From Salvia splendens (Eukaryota > Streptophyta > Magnoliopsida > Lamiales > Lamiaceae): 64,000 nucleotides of DNA. Each line of letters starts with the position of its first letter. Positions within the stretch are counted from its first letter, which is position 1. The notes below the pieces were generated by a model. It saw only the letters and a program-made list of their open reading frames with translations, was not told the DNA's origin and ran no database searches. The DNA lies in assembly GCF_004379255.2 (NCBI RefSeq), contig NC_056047.1, positions 18,056,293-18,120,292 on the forward strand, given 5' to 3'. This document shows positions 1 to 11,020 of this stretch, in pieces. The position numbers were made by a program, and so were the translations under genes.

Positions 1-23
1 TTGTTTTGCAAAATCTGATTTGT

Positions 24-197
24 GTATAACTTATTATCATAATTGATTTAAGGGTGATGGTCTAACATGGTATATTTAAAAGAGAGAAAAACTACTTGAG
101 AATCCTTTGAGTATAACTTATTATCATAATTGATTTAACGGTGATGGTCTAACATGGTATATTTAAAAGAGAGAAAAACTACCTGAGAATCCCCCTT
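24..197. repeat. 87-bp tandem duplication
   Basis: Two adjacent copies (about 24-110 and 111-197) begin GTATAACTTATTATCATAAT and differ at only a few bases. No coding potential is visible. A shorter direct repeat, TCTTGCAAAACTTGTATTA, occurs at about 197-217 and again at 291-309, on either side of a 70-bp segment that has an inverted copy near 1620-1692. Confidence 0.85.
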
Positions 198-713
198 CTT
201 GCAAAACTTGTATTAAGCCTCTCCACGGAGAAAAGGTATATAGAAAATGTATATCATGTATTTATCTTCTTAAAAAGTGAAATGTATCTTTCTTGCAAAA
301 CTTGTATTAAGGGCATCTTCAAGGGGAAAGGTAAATGGATAGGTAAACTAATATAACTACCATATTTACCTTTTTTTTCATAAAAAACCATTCTCCAAGG
401 GGAGAGGTATTTGAGAGGTATTATATTTTTTCCCATTTTGAAGAAGTATCTTTACCTCCCCATCAATGGAGAGGATGGGGAGGTAAAATCTAATAAGAGC
501 ATTCCCATCCGTGCTCTTGTCAACGAGCACGGATGTGGGCCCGGACCCACTTTTACTCCCTGTCCTTAGGCAAGGGCACAACACCCACATCCGTGCTCTT
601 CTGCAAGGACAAGCTCAAGGGTCCCACTATTCTATTATTCAATTTAAATAAAAACATTTTCACAATATTAAAATGCATTAAAATTACCCGGAATACTATT
701 ACAAATTATAAAA

Positions 714-860
714 AAAATAAAAACTACTTAATTAAAATTCTAAAAATTAAAAATTATATAATTAAAATCCTAAAAATTAAAAATTACATAATTAAACTCC
801 TAAAAAATAAAAATTACATAATTAAAATCATAAAAAATAAAAATTATATAATTAAAGGCT
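714..860. repeat. 30-bp AT-rich tandem array, about 4.5 copies
   Basis: The unit resembles ATAATTAAAATCCTAAAAAT followed by TAAAAATTAC and repeats every 30 bp with light divergence. Because 30 is a multiple of three it stays open as a ten-residue repeat rich in Lys, Ile and Asn. I read that as a by-product of the array and not a gene. Confidence 0.85.
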
Positions 861-956
861 AAAAATACCCCCGTGGAAGACTATTCATCCGGCTTTACCC
901 CCAAGTTCTTTGGAGACCCCGTATCATTGCCACATGTGATCGAAGTTGCTCGGGGG

Positions 957-1630
957 TCATAGTTGACCTATCGGCCAAATTGAGTTGGGCCAAAACCCCC
1001 CACAACGAGTTGGTGGGGGTTGAGGTGGCACAAAGGGAGCGGGAGCTGGATCGGGGGCGGATGGAGTCGCGGCGCGACGGCGGTTGGCCGTCGACTTCTT
1101 CCTTCCTTGCGGCCGGCGTTGGGAACTACTCACGCCGGTGTCGGGGCTACCCAAGTTAGCTCTGGCGAGCTAGGTGGATACCTCATCGGAGCCGGCGTCG
1201 GATAGGGATACCGACCTCGACCGTTTTCCGGAGGGAGCTAGAGGAGGATGATACGCCCCCTATACTTCGGATGCACACGCACCTCCTGCCAAACATTGAG
1301 GTACTTGAACGGTTTGTAGTGTTGGGATTGGTAGGTCGTCATGTCGACCTCGCTTCTGCCACTCCCCGCCGACCGCTCTTCCTGAAGGTAATACCCTGGA
1401 ACTTTTGGATTTCTTCGTTGGCTCTGCATATGGCATTGCGCACCATACTCTCTTTTGCGCTCGATTGTTCCTGCCGGCCGGTTTTGATTGTACCGGCGAC
1501 AGATGCGCACAAAAAATGGTCCCCGGATTGGTTCGTGCCAATCTCTGAATCTTCGGAGATAGACAAAAACGCTTTGAATAATTGATCCATCTCCCTGGAA
1601 TGTGTTACTTTTTAAAAGGGTATATTTCAC
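957..1630 (-). pseudogene. Harbinger ORF1 (Myb/SANT-like, NAM-associated C-terminal type) remnant
   Basis: Fragments in different frames add up to the C-terminal half of the Myb/SANT-like accessory protein that plant PIF/Harbinger elements encode beside their transposase. In order on the - strand: an Ala/Glu-rich helix (MVRNAICRANEEIQKF), a segment with YKPFKYLNVWQEVRVHPKY, then a Ser-rich stretch and a basic RPQGRKKS tail. The sequence W-x-P-K-Y and then RPxGRK is the usual order at the end of this family. At least two frameshifts separate the parts, and the N-terminal SANT domain is missing. In the family this protein is thought to help the transposase bind DNA. This copy cannot be functional. 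Confidence 0.65.
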
Positions 1631-2039
1631 TTTTTAAGAAGGTAAATACATAATATACATATTCTATATACCTTCTCCCCTTTGAGATGCTCTTAAAAAG
1701 TGAAATATATTATCAAAGGAAAAAGGTGTATAAAAAGGTAAATTATTTTTAAAAATAAAATAATAATACAAAATGCATTAAAAAATATAAAGTGTAATAC
1801 CTTTTCAAATACCTTTCCCCATAATGGTTTTTCATGAAAAAAAAAGATAAATATGGTAGTTATACAATTTTACCTCTTCATTGATGGAGAGGTAAAAATA
1901 CCTCTTCAAAATGGGAAAAGGTATAATACTTTTTCAAATACCTATCCCCTTGAAGAATTATTTTTCATAAAAAAAAGGTAAATATGATAATTATATTAGC
2001 TTACCTCTCCATTTACATCTCCCCTTATAGATGCTCTTA

Positions 2040-2099
2040 CCTATTTTCCTCGTCTCTCTTACCAGGTTACTTTCGAACTAATTCATCATATGAAAAATC
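2040..2099 (+). pseudogene. 5' fragment of the split LINE reverse transcriptase
   Basis: The last codons before the Copia insertion read PRLSYQVTFELIHHMKN, matching the region just upstream of the first RT motif in plant L1-type LINEs. Joined across the insertion (dropping one copy of AAATC) the frame continues into the RT at 11021. Upstream, the LINE is lost in the Harbinger tangle. Confidence 0.7.
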
Positions 2100-3651
2100 T
2101 GAAGGGGTTGGTAGCGGAAGCGTGCGTTCTAACGGATCACATAATACGGATCTATTTAGCATATTATCCAGACAAAATCTATTCGCGTAATTATCACATG
2201 TACCATGCTCATAATTTGAATTTCAAACATGCTTTAGCACAAAAAATCCCTAAAACATGCTTGCTACGGAGTTAGCCAATTTACCTCGTTGATTCTCCAA
2301 AGAATCGTCGATTGCTCGCGCCTTCTCCACGATGATCTTCAATACTAGACCACAGATCTTCTGACTGGTGTCCCAAACTGTATTCCGACATCAGGGTGGG
2401 CTGATCTTATCGAAACACTAGGACTCGAATAAAGAAGACAGAACTTTCTCACGGAGTAGGAGCTGAAGAACTCACGGAGGAGAAAAGAAGTAGAAAAAGT
2501 CGTTCCTCTTCTAATTAGAGAGAGGGACGAAAATTCTCACACTAAAAAATTATTTTTCTGTCTCTTTTATTCTCCTATTTATAATAGTTCATATTGAGCC
2601 CAGTCAGGGATCTATGGAAGGTTTTGGATATGGGCTCCCCCAATTAGCTTTTTACTAATTAAATTGAACCCACAATTTAATACAAGCTTATATTGGAATA
2701 TTACGAGCAGCCACTACAGACGTAATATTGAACTCCCCATCCAAATCCGAAATTATAAGTATTCCGTGTTTCCATTTTATTTATTATTCATTTCCCGCGC
2801 TTAAGATATAAATGCCCATTATTTAATTAAAGTCTGCTATGGACTTAATTAATTAACATCTTATTAACTCCAAGAGTAGACTTAGCAAGAAACACTTATA
2901 TATTATTCATAGAGTAATAAAACTCCAACTGGCCAGTTTCCGAATAATAAAACCTTGTTCAAGCTCCTCTTGAGGACATTATCAAACGAGACTCGCCTCG
3001 TGCGCTATTCAACATAATAGCAATCCTAGAACCGCTAGATAATGATCACCACTATCCAATATACCTGGATCGTTGGGTGACGAAAAACCCGCACCTTTGG
3101 TAAGTCAAAGTAGTAGATACTCAATATCGTATGCTCAATGCTAACGTACATTGATTAAGAACTAAATATTTATCATGCACCGTCTTTCAGTAGATAGCAT
3201 AAAGACACGTCTTGCTGTTAGATCCATTCAGTGCTATACCACACCAACGTCATCTTATTTCAATAAGGCTTGGAAATAATCGGACTAACATTGCAACCTT
3301 TCACGATAGGTAGCCAAAGCCTATCTAGGTTGTGAAATTCTTCTTTTTCTTTTGCAAAGCATTGCATAGAACCGACTGTAGTTACCTAAAAGTGGACGGC
3401 GCCCACAACCAGTCTACTAAGCAAAAGACTTAGGCTTTGTTTACTTCTTATGCATTTAAATGTTTATAAAAACATCTTATAAATGCAAAAGTAAACACAA
3501 TGTAATAATATACTGATTCTATTCGTGCAAACTGCTCGAATAATACTGAATCGGGTTAAAAGTGGATTGTAGAGTTTTTCCGTATACAAGCAAGATTCCT
3601 ATTCGTGCGAATTTGCTCGAAACATGCTTTTCAGTATACTAAACCCTAACA
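2100..3651 (-). repeat. 3' LTR of the Copia-derived element
   Basis: Same length as its partner at 9469-11020 and nearly identical. It starts (on the - strand) TGTTAGGGTTTAGTATAC at 3651 and ends in CCCCTTCA at 2100. Confidence 0.93.
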
Positions 3652-3662
3652 ATCTCCCACTT
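3652..3662 (-). other. Polypurine tract
   Basis: AAGTGGGAGAT on the - strand lies directly against the 3' LTR, the expected site for plus-strand priming. A second copy, AAGTGGGAGAGTT, lies about 45 bp upstream in the element (about 3700-3713). Confidence 0.85.
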
Positions 3663-4448
3663 ATACTCAAAACATGCTTTCGAGTATACCCACTGCAAAA
3701 AACTCTCCCACTTATACACAAAGCATGTATTGGAGCTAGATATATCGAACTACCATTCATTTCACATCATGTTTGAAACATGTTGCCACAAAGGCATTTT
3801 TCTGTGAAAAATCTGTTTGATTGTTCTCTGATAATATCTTTTGCGTCACTATGTCTTTGCTGCGTTCTTGATCTTTAATTAATTTCATCTCTCTATGTGA
3901 TTGCTTAGCTTATGATCTCGTGTTCCTCTTGAGTTAGCCTGTGCTAGCGTAAAAATACTCATAGGCATACTCAAACTTACGATCAAAGCTACTAGGAGTA
4001 TACTCCTAATATAAACACATAAACTGAGGATGACTTACTCGATCACTGATTAGTCATAAGACTTAGTCAGTGTAACCCTAAGGACATTACAAGAATGACT
4101 GGTAAACTAGAATATAGCGATTAGTCTTTCTCAAGTACTATGGTATATTCATTACCTCAATCAAAGTCCTTTGCCATGGTTAATATGATATATACTTGCT
4201 ATGCTAAAGCACAACTAATATCAAACTTAGTACACATCATAACATACATGAGACATCTATCTGCAGAACTAGTCTCATAATTCTTGTTCTCACTAAGCGT
4301 CAAACGACACTTGTTTAGAGACAAGACAATTCCATCTTGAAAGGTAACAACCTTTTCATGGAATTTCCAATGCTAAAATGTTCCAAGCTATGTATAGATA
4401 TAGGATTCTTAAGAGAATCTCAACATTCTTTCTAGCAATCTTAAAGAC

Positions 4449-4547
4449 TTAGATGCTTAGAATGTAATTAGTTTCTCTTAAATCCTTTATCTTAAACTGG
4501 GTAGACAACCAGTTTCTTACGCTAGATGCCAATCTTAGTTGTTTGCA
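4449..4547 (-). pseudogene. Relic of copia reverse transcriptase (C-terminal part)
   Basis: A 32-codon open stretch contains the pattern WLSTQFKIKDLRETNYILSI, which lines up with the W-L-x-x-x-F-x-M-K-D-L-G-E-x-x-Y-I-L-G-I block that follows the catalytic YVDD in plant copia RT. Sequence on either side fits the same protein only through stops and frame changes. It shows that the interior descends from an autonomous copia element. Confidence 0.6.
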
Positions 4548-7145
4548 ACTTTTATAGATTTCATCATCATAGAGTACCAATAATACCATATTTAATGCAC
4601 TTTCAACTTCCTTGTGCATACTACACACTTAAAGAGCACATGTCAAATTCCAAACATTTGACAATCTCGACAAAACACTTATCTCTGATTTAGATGCTTG
4701 CCTAAGACCACAAAGGTCTTCATAAGCTTCCAATCATGTGTTTCTTGCCCTCTATTACATACCTATTAGGATGTTCCATGTAGATGATTTCTTCAAGACT
4801 TCTATTAATAGAAAGCTGTCTTGACAATCATGATACATACATTCTAATTATGTGAGTGCTGATAGACAATAGGATCGAACAAATCTTGGCACAAAAACAG
4901 CGAGAAGATGATATTTCTCTTTGGGCATAGCCCATTGTCATTGTCTAGCCATTTAAGATCCACATTTACACTTGCAAATGTACTAGCTCCCACTGACTGA
5001 CACAACCTGTAGGTAGTATTGCAAGTCTTGTAAAACATGTTGTCTATTTAAGATTGTAGTTAGGAATCTATCACCTTTCCTAGGATGAATATCCAAATGA
5101 ACCAATTCTACATTGTAGTTAAATGGAATATGTTCAAGTTCATCTAAGACCGAGTCTTGCGACATTCTTAGACCCATGAACCTGTTATGTTCCTAGGAAC
5201 GCTCCCACTACGACATGATTCTAACAATCTTAGGTGTTGAAGTTGATTTTATTAGTGCATAAGCTTTTAATGGTATTAGTCTTTGGTAACGTGGTAAATA
5301 CGATATCTCTCTCTGTACTGAGAGTTATCACGCTGTTAGGCTTTTAGTTCATTTCTTGATCTTCATACACGAATTCTATCTTTGAAGATTACAGAACTAA
5401 TAATCTTACATCATTTGGGACAACCTTAAAACATACCTCAGTACACAACTCCAATTACTTGGATACCTTTCCAACATGCGTTGGAACAACATTACACCTT
5501 GAGATGTGCTAGACTAGAGTCGCTCTAGCCCACAACTCGTGTTTTGTAGAAGGTACTGATGATGGTAGTTTCTTTAAGGTGTATCTCGTTGTATCTAACG
5601 TTTATCCCATTAATGATAAGATTTTCATGAGTACAACTCATCACTTGATCAAACTTGTCTTAGAAAGACTTTGATTCCTTCTTACATAACTATCCCATTC
5701 TTTGAAAGAATACTTGGATTCGTTAATGGAGATTAGACTCCCACTTCTGATCATAACACTTTGCTCGTCTCCTAATTGGTGTAAACCATTGAGACTTGCT
5801 AGTCTTTCTACGTTGCACTTCTATAAGTATTATGAATCAAATGATTCTAACTCATAGTGCATCGAAAAGACATTCTCGACGTTCAAGCTATTTAACAAGT
5901 TGTTAAAATCTTGATAGTCTAGATCAGTTTGAGCAATAACTAAGTATTTTCTTGGCCTTAAGACTAAGAGCCTAAATACTTTATCATTCATGGTTTAAGA
6001 AGTTGATGTGTTGTTTAATACTCAATCTTGTTGCATCTATATTGTTTCAATACTATGATGTCTTAATCATCAACCATAAAACAATAATTGAGCATTAATA
6101 GCTCCCACTGCAACAATACCTAACTGGATCAAGATCTCTTACCTAGAAGTTGCATTGTCATGTAAGTCATTGTCCTTCTTTAAAAGAGGTCAATCCAACT
6201 TGCAAAGCATCTTCACTCGCTTTAAACAAATTTTGATGACAATTCAGGCTCTCCTATTTCCTTATCTAGTCTTTTGTTCATATGAACTAGGACTTAGGAA
6301 AAAGGCAGCCAATATGAATTCGTCATCTATCATGTTACTTTCCTCTAACAGTAATATAACGACTAATATTCTGAAGGTTTTCTACTTTTCGGTTAAACCT
6401 TCTTTTAGTCATTTTTTTATTACTCCAGGCGATGACTTGAGTCAGAAACTATTTGAGTGATCAAACGATTCCTCAAAATATTCTGTCCCATTAGGATATT
6501 CCAATCGAATCATCTTGACAGATTCTACTGATATCCATCTTTCATCGTCAATAACCAAGACTTGTCATGCTACTTAAAAGAAAATAGCTTGACCGTATTC
6601 CTTAAAGAACTCGTCAAGTACATGCAAAAAGCATTCTCGAACAATCTTCATGGAATTATGCCGAGGAAATGGAGGACATGAATCATTGAGTATAAACTTC
6701 CTGTTTTAGCGATGAGAATCTTATCCATTTACATTTCCAGTCTACATAATTTTGGCATTCGAGTTTATACCTTTAAGATCGCAGACAATATATAAATGAC
6801 ATAATGAAGATTTGGCAAATAAACTTATTATCACATACTCATGCTCAATACATAATCGCAAATAACCACAAAACAATTATGTATCTTGCAACTGTAAAAT
6901 TAAAATTTTGTACCCTCCAGAGGAAGTCAATACGCATTAAAATCTTACAATTTTACTGGTCACAACACCGACGAATAGTCCAGAGACCACAGAGTGGCAT
7001 GGCCGCCTAATGTTGCCTAAGCACGACCACCGAATTTAGCATTACAGAGTCTCATTTCTACAACACACTCCCATAACAATGCTCATGTGCTGCTAACAAG
7101 ATCAAGCTATCTCATAAATTCTGTGTGAACTTCTGAATCTCGCAG

Positions 7146-7299
7146 TTTCTTAGGATTATTGTCCCCACAGAGCAGGTGGCGATAATATTAGAAACCACAT
7201 TCTAGTTCATACTATTTATCTTCGAGAAATTCGCCCTCATGAACTCGCTATTTCTTAGGATTATTGTCCCCACAGAGCAGGTGGCGATAATATTAGAAA
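7146..7299 (-). repeat. 49-nt direct repeat, each copy with a potential hairpin
   Basis: TTTCTTAGGATTATTGTCCC and the rest of the 49-nt unit occur at 7146-7194 and again at 7251-7299, without a difference I can see. On the transcribed strand each unit can fold: outer stem ATTAT/ATAAT, inner stem CCAC/GTGG, loop CTGCTCT. Function unknown. Confidence 0.85.
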
Positions 7300-7559
7300 A
7301 AAGCTTCATAAATTGCAGACCAATTGATGGAGACCATATACAATGCACTTGTTGTAATTATCGCTTAGATATTTTATATGGTTTTTGCATAATTATCACA
7401 TAAGCAGATAAGGCAGATAATCCACTTAAAATAGAAAAACACCAAATAAACAGATAATTCCATTTAATGCATGGCATTTACACACGCTGGATAATTAACG
7501 ACAATTATTTAATCTAGTCATGGGAGAATCAATTAAATAATTATGTTTTATCTTGGATA

Positions 7560-8420
7560 ATTATTATCCTTAATCATTTAGGATTTATCAAGATAGTGTT
7601 AACTATCTAAATCCATTTAGGATCATTCTAGATTTTATTTCGATAAAATCAAATCCTTCAATTCAAGATAACATTGATCTAGGATTATCATTATTTAAAT
7701 CGTTCTAGGATATTGCTAGACAGAAACGATTCCATCATAATCCATACGATAAATAAAATCCAACCAACCAAGATTTATACAAATCTTAATTCTATTTAGA
7801 ATAGATATCTAGAATATATCATACATTACATAGGATTTCTAAGATAAATAAGTTTATCTAAATCCAATTAAAAAAGGATTTTCTTATATATATTATCTTT
7901 ATCCTAATCTATCTAGGATATAAATCCAATAGATAAGGGTAACATGGATTAATGTTTATTTTAATCCATCTAGGATTTGTCTTTAATAGAATTAAATCTA
8001 TTAAAATCCATTGGACAAAATAAATTAATATATATCTTTATCATAATTCATCTAGGATTTATCTTGGAGTAAATCCATATAAATCCATAGAATAAGATAA
8101 CATTATATTATAATTATTCAAATCTATCTAAGATTTATCTAGGAATAAATCCACATAAATCTGTAAGATAAGAATAAAATATTATATTATTACTATCCAA
8201 ATCCATCTAGAATTTATCTATGAATAAATTCATATAAATTCATAGGATAAGAATAAAATAATATTATCATTATCTAAATCCAACTGGGATTTGTCTCGGA
8301 ATAAATCCATATAAATCCATAGGATATAGATAAAATTAGATTATTATTTTCTAAATATAACTAGGATTTATCTAGGAATAAAATCCATATAAATCCATTT
8401 AATAAGGAAAGAATCTAATT
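7560..8420. repeat. Degenerate tandem array, unit about 76-78 bp
   Basis: The motif ATCCATCTAGGATTTATCT, followed by ATAAATCCATATAAATCCAT, recurs near 8056, 8132, 8210, 8288 and 8365. Less regular copies reach back to about 7560. The array is very AT-rich and non-coding and lies inside the Copia-derived element. Confidence 0.75.
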
Positions 8421-8739
8421 AATCCATGATTTGATACAAAATCAAATGTTATATAATACATAAAATCCACAAAAGATATATTCCAATTTTATTTCCATAT
8501 TTATATTGAATCTAGATGAATATTAGGAAATTATTAAATTAATCTCATCCATATCATCTAGGAATAAAATAATATTATTTATTTCCATAGATATAGACAA
8601 TAACAAAAATATTCCTAAAATCTAGGCAAATCTTCCATAAAGATTTTATTTCCCTTAAATAATAATATTTTAATGATATCTTTTAATAAAATAATTAAAT
8701 AATCATTAAAATAATCCTTCATCGTTATCTCATCGCACG

Positions 8740-9320
8740 AGGTTCTCACGAACGATGAACGACGAAAATCCGACGAGTTCGTCGTTGGATCACGACGCAC
8801 ATGGCGTCGCAGTCTGCTGCGTGTAGGGGCGCGCCTGCATTCGGCCGTCTCGACCATCGGGTGCCGACGTATCTAGCCAGGCGTCTCGACGGATGGCGAT
8901 GGCTCTCGACCAGCGCCTCGCTACCCGTCTCGGCCTATCTGGCTCGTCGGGCGACGCGTGCTCTCGGCCAGGAGCTTGTCGCAGTCTTGGCTCTCCCGAG
9001 CCTCGATGCTCCCACTCATGCGGCACACGTCGCGCCAGTCGGCGCGCACGTCTCGACCAGTGGCTCGGAGCTTCGTCTCGGTCCTTCCGCCTAGGGTTTG
9101 GGCTCTCGGCGCCTCGGTGTCTCGGCCAGTTCTCGGTCTCGATGCGGGTTCGTCTAGGAGTGCAGTCTCTGCCGGCGGCGCGCACGAGCCCTCACTCGTC
9201 TGCGCGTCGCCCCGTGATCGTAGCTCCCCTGCTCCCACTGTCTCGACATCCCTACTTCGATCTCGCGTGGTGCGATCAGCCTCGGCGCGAACGCCGACAG
9301 ATCGCACGTCTCGTACGATC
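8740..9320 (-). other. GC-rich leader segment next to the PBS
   Basis: A sharply GC- and CpG-rich block of nearly 600 bp interrupts an otherwise AT-rich element just downstream of the PBS. It is full of short CTCGNCC and TCTCG repeats. Long frames stay open on both strands, but they overlap one another, lack recognisable domains and follow from base composition, so I do not call a gene. By position it is the retroelement leader. Confidence 0.6.
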
Positions 9321-9453
9321 GAAAAATTCAAGTTCCTTGAGTTCATCATGCATAAAAATTAAACAAAACACCAAGAACATGCTTCGCAATCAATTAAGGC
9401 ATGCATACATGAATTTCGCAAAATTTAAATCCAAATTATCAGAGCCAAAAACT

Positions 9454-9466
9454 GGCTCTGATACCA
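9454..9466 (-). other. Primer binding site, initiator-Met tRNA
   Basis: TGGTATCAGAGCC on the - strand, two bases inside the 5' LTR. It is complementary to the 3' end of plant initiator methionine tRNA, the usual Ty1/copia primer, and fixes the element's orientation. Confidence 0.93.
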
Positions 9467-9468
9467 AC

Positions 9469-11020
9469 TAAAGGGGTTGGTAGCGGAAGCGTGCGTTCTA
9501 ACGGATCACATAATACGGATCTATTTAGCAGATTATTCAGACAAAATCTATTCGCGTAATTATCACATGTATCATGCTCATAACTTGAATTTCAAACATG
9601 CTTTAGCACAAAAAATCCCTAAAACATGCTTGCTACGGAGTTAGCCAATTTACCTCGTTGATTCTCCAAAGAATCGTCGATTGCTCGCGCCTTCTCCACG
9701 ATGATCTTCAATACTAGACCACAGATCTTCTGACTGGTGTCCCGAACTGTATTCCGACATCAGGGTGGGCTGATCTTATCGAAACACTAGGACTCGAATA
9801 AAGAAGACAGAACTTTCTCACGGAGGAGGAACTGAAGAACTCGCGGAGGAGAAAAGAAGTAGAAAAAGTCGTTCCTCTTCTAATTAGAGAGAGGGACAAA
9901 AATTCTCACACTAAAAAATTATTTTTCTATCTCTTTTATTCTCCTATTTATAATAGTTCATATTGGGCCCAGACAGGGATCTATGGAAGGTTTTGGATAT
10001 GGGCTCCCCCAATTAGCTTTTTACTAATTAAATTGAACCCACAATTTAATACAAGCTTATATTGGAATATTACGAGCAGCCACTACAGACGTAATATTGA
10101 ACTCCCCATCCAAATCCGAAATTATAAGTATTCCGGGTTTCCATTTTATTTATTATTCATTTCCCGCGCTTAAGATATAAATGCCCATTAATTAATTAAA
10201 GTCTGCTATGGACTTAATTAATTAACATCTTATTAACTCCAAGAGTAGACTTAGCAAGAAACACTTATTTATTATTCATAGAGTAATAAAACTCCAACTG
10301 GCCAGTTTCCGAATAATAAAACCTTGTTCAAGCTCCTCTTGAGGACATTATCAAACGAGACTCGCCTCGTGCGCTATTCAACATAATAGCAATCCTAGAA
10401 CCGCTAGATAATGATCACCACTATCCAATATACCTGGATCGTTGGGTGACGAAAAACCCGCACCTTTGGTAAGTCAAAGTAGTAGATACTCAATATCGTA
10501 TGCTCAATGCTAACGTACATTGATTAAGAACTAAATATTTATCATGCACCGTCTTTCATTAGATAGCATAAAGACACGTCTTGCTGTTAGATCCATTCAG
10601 TGCTATACCACACCAACGTCATCTTATTTCAATAAGGCTTGGAAATAATCGGACTGACATTGCAACCTTTCACGATAGGTAGCCAAAGCCTATCTAGGTT
10701 GTGAAATTCTTCTTTTTCTTTTGCAAAGCATTGCATAGAACCGACTGTAGTTACCTTAAAGTGGACGACGCCCACAACCAGTCTACTAAGCAAAAGACTT
10801 AGGTTTTGTTTACTTCTTATGCATTTAAATGTTTATAAAAACATCTTATAAACGTAAAAGTAAACACAATGTAATAATATACTGATTCTATTCGTGCAAA
10901 CTGCTCGAATAATACTGAATCAGGTTAAAAGTGGATTGTAGAGTTTTTCCGTATACAAGCAAGATTCCTATTCGTGCGAATTTGCTCGAAACATGCTTTT
11001 CAGTATATTAAACCCTAACA
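9469..11020 (-). repeat. 5' LTR of the Copia-derived element
   Basis: 1552 bp, starting TGTTAGGGTTTAATATACTG at 11020 on the - strand. It carries a TATA-like CTATTATAAATAG at 9944-9956. Confidence 0.93.
9944..9956 (-). promoter_or_regulatory. TATA-like box in the 5' LTR
   Basis: TATAAATAG in the - orientation, in the middle of the LTR, where the U3/R boundary would be expected. The 3' LTR has the equivalent at about 2575-2587. Confidence 0.5.

Larger units (their letters stand above)
219..1692. repeat. Inverted repeat pair A/A' (Harbinger-type ends)
   Basis: Positions 219-288 (GGAGAAAAGGTATATAG onward) recur inverted at 1619-1692. The right end reads GAGATGCTC followed by TTA, and TTA also precedes the left copy. 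This looks like a PIF/Harbinger-type terminus with a TTA target site. The pair crosses, rather than nests with, the 310-2036 inverted repeat, so at least one of the two is not a simple element. Confidence 0.55.
310..2036. mobile_element. Harbinger-like element with long terminal inverted repeats
   Basis: About 175 bp at the left (310-487) is repeated inverted at about 1862-2036, with roughly 80% identity by eye. The ends read GGCATCTTCAAGGGG and, inverted, GAGCATCTATAAGGGG. TTA flanks both ends (307-309 and 2037-2039), the usual PIF/Harbinger target duplication. Inside are a second Harbinger-like end (about 498-620, AGAGCATTCCCATCCGTGC), an AT-rich tandem repeat and a broken ORF1. No DDE transposase is visible, so it is non-autonomous. 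The right end abuts LINE sequence. Confidence 0.7.
2100..11020 (-). mobile_element. Copia-derived LTR retrotransposon, non-autonomous
   Basis: Two 1552-bp LTRs (2100-3651 and 9469-11020) enclose 5.8 kb. The element reads on the - strand. Each LTR begins TGTTAGGG; the left copy ends in canonical CA and the right copy has decayed to TA. The 5-bp target duplication AAATC (2095-2099, 11021-11025) is exact. The PBS matches initiator-Met tRNA, and the PPT is AAGTGGGAGAT directly against the 3' LTR, both typical of Ty1/copia. The interior has no open gag-pol, only short copia RT relics. By eye the LTRs differ at about 25-30 sites, so it moved fairly recently, probably using proteins supplied by another element. 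Confidence 0.92.

Noticed and set aside
533..862. 109-codon frame with a repeated ten-residue unit
   Set aside because: It is only the translation of the 30-bp AT-rich tandem array.
714..8420. Regularly spaced repeats as a CRISPR array
   Set aside because: Units are degenerate, AT-rich and lack unique spacers of constant size. This is eukaryotic transposon DNA with no cas genes.
8790..9471. Long overlapping open frames on both strands in the GC-rich block
   Set aside because: They overlap in several frames, lack any domain and lie in the retroelement leader. High GC content with few stop codons explains them.
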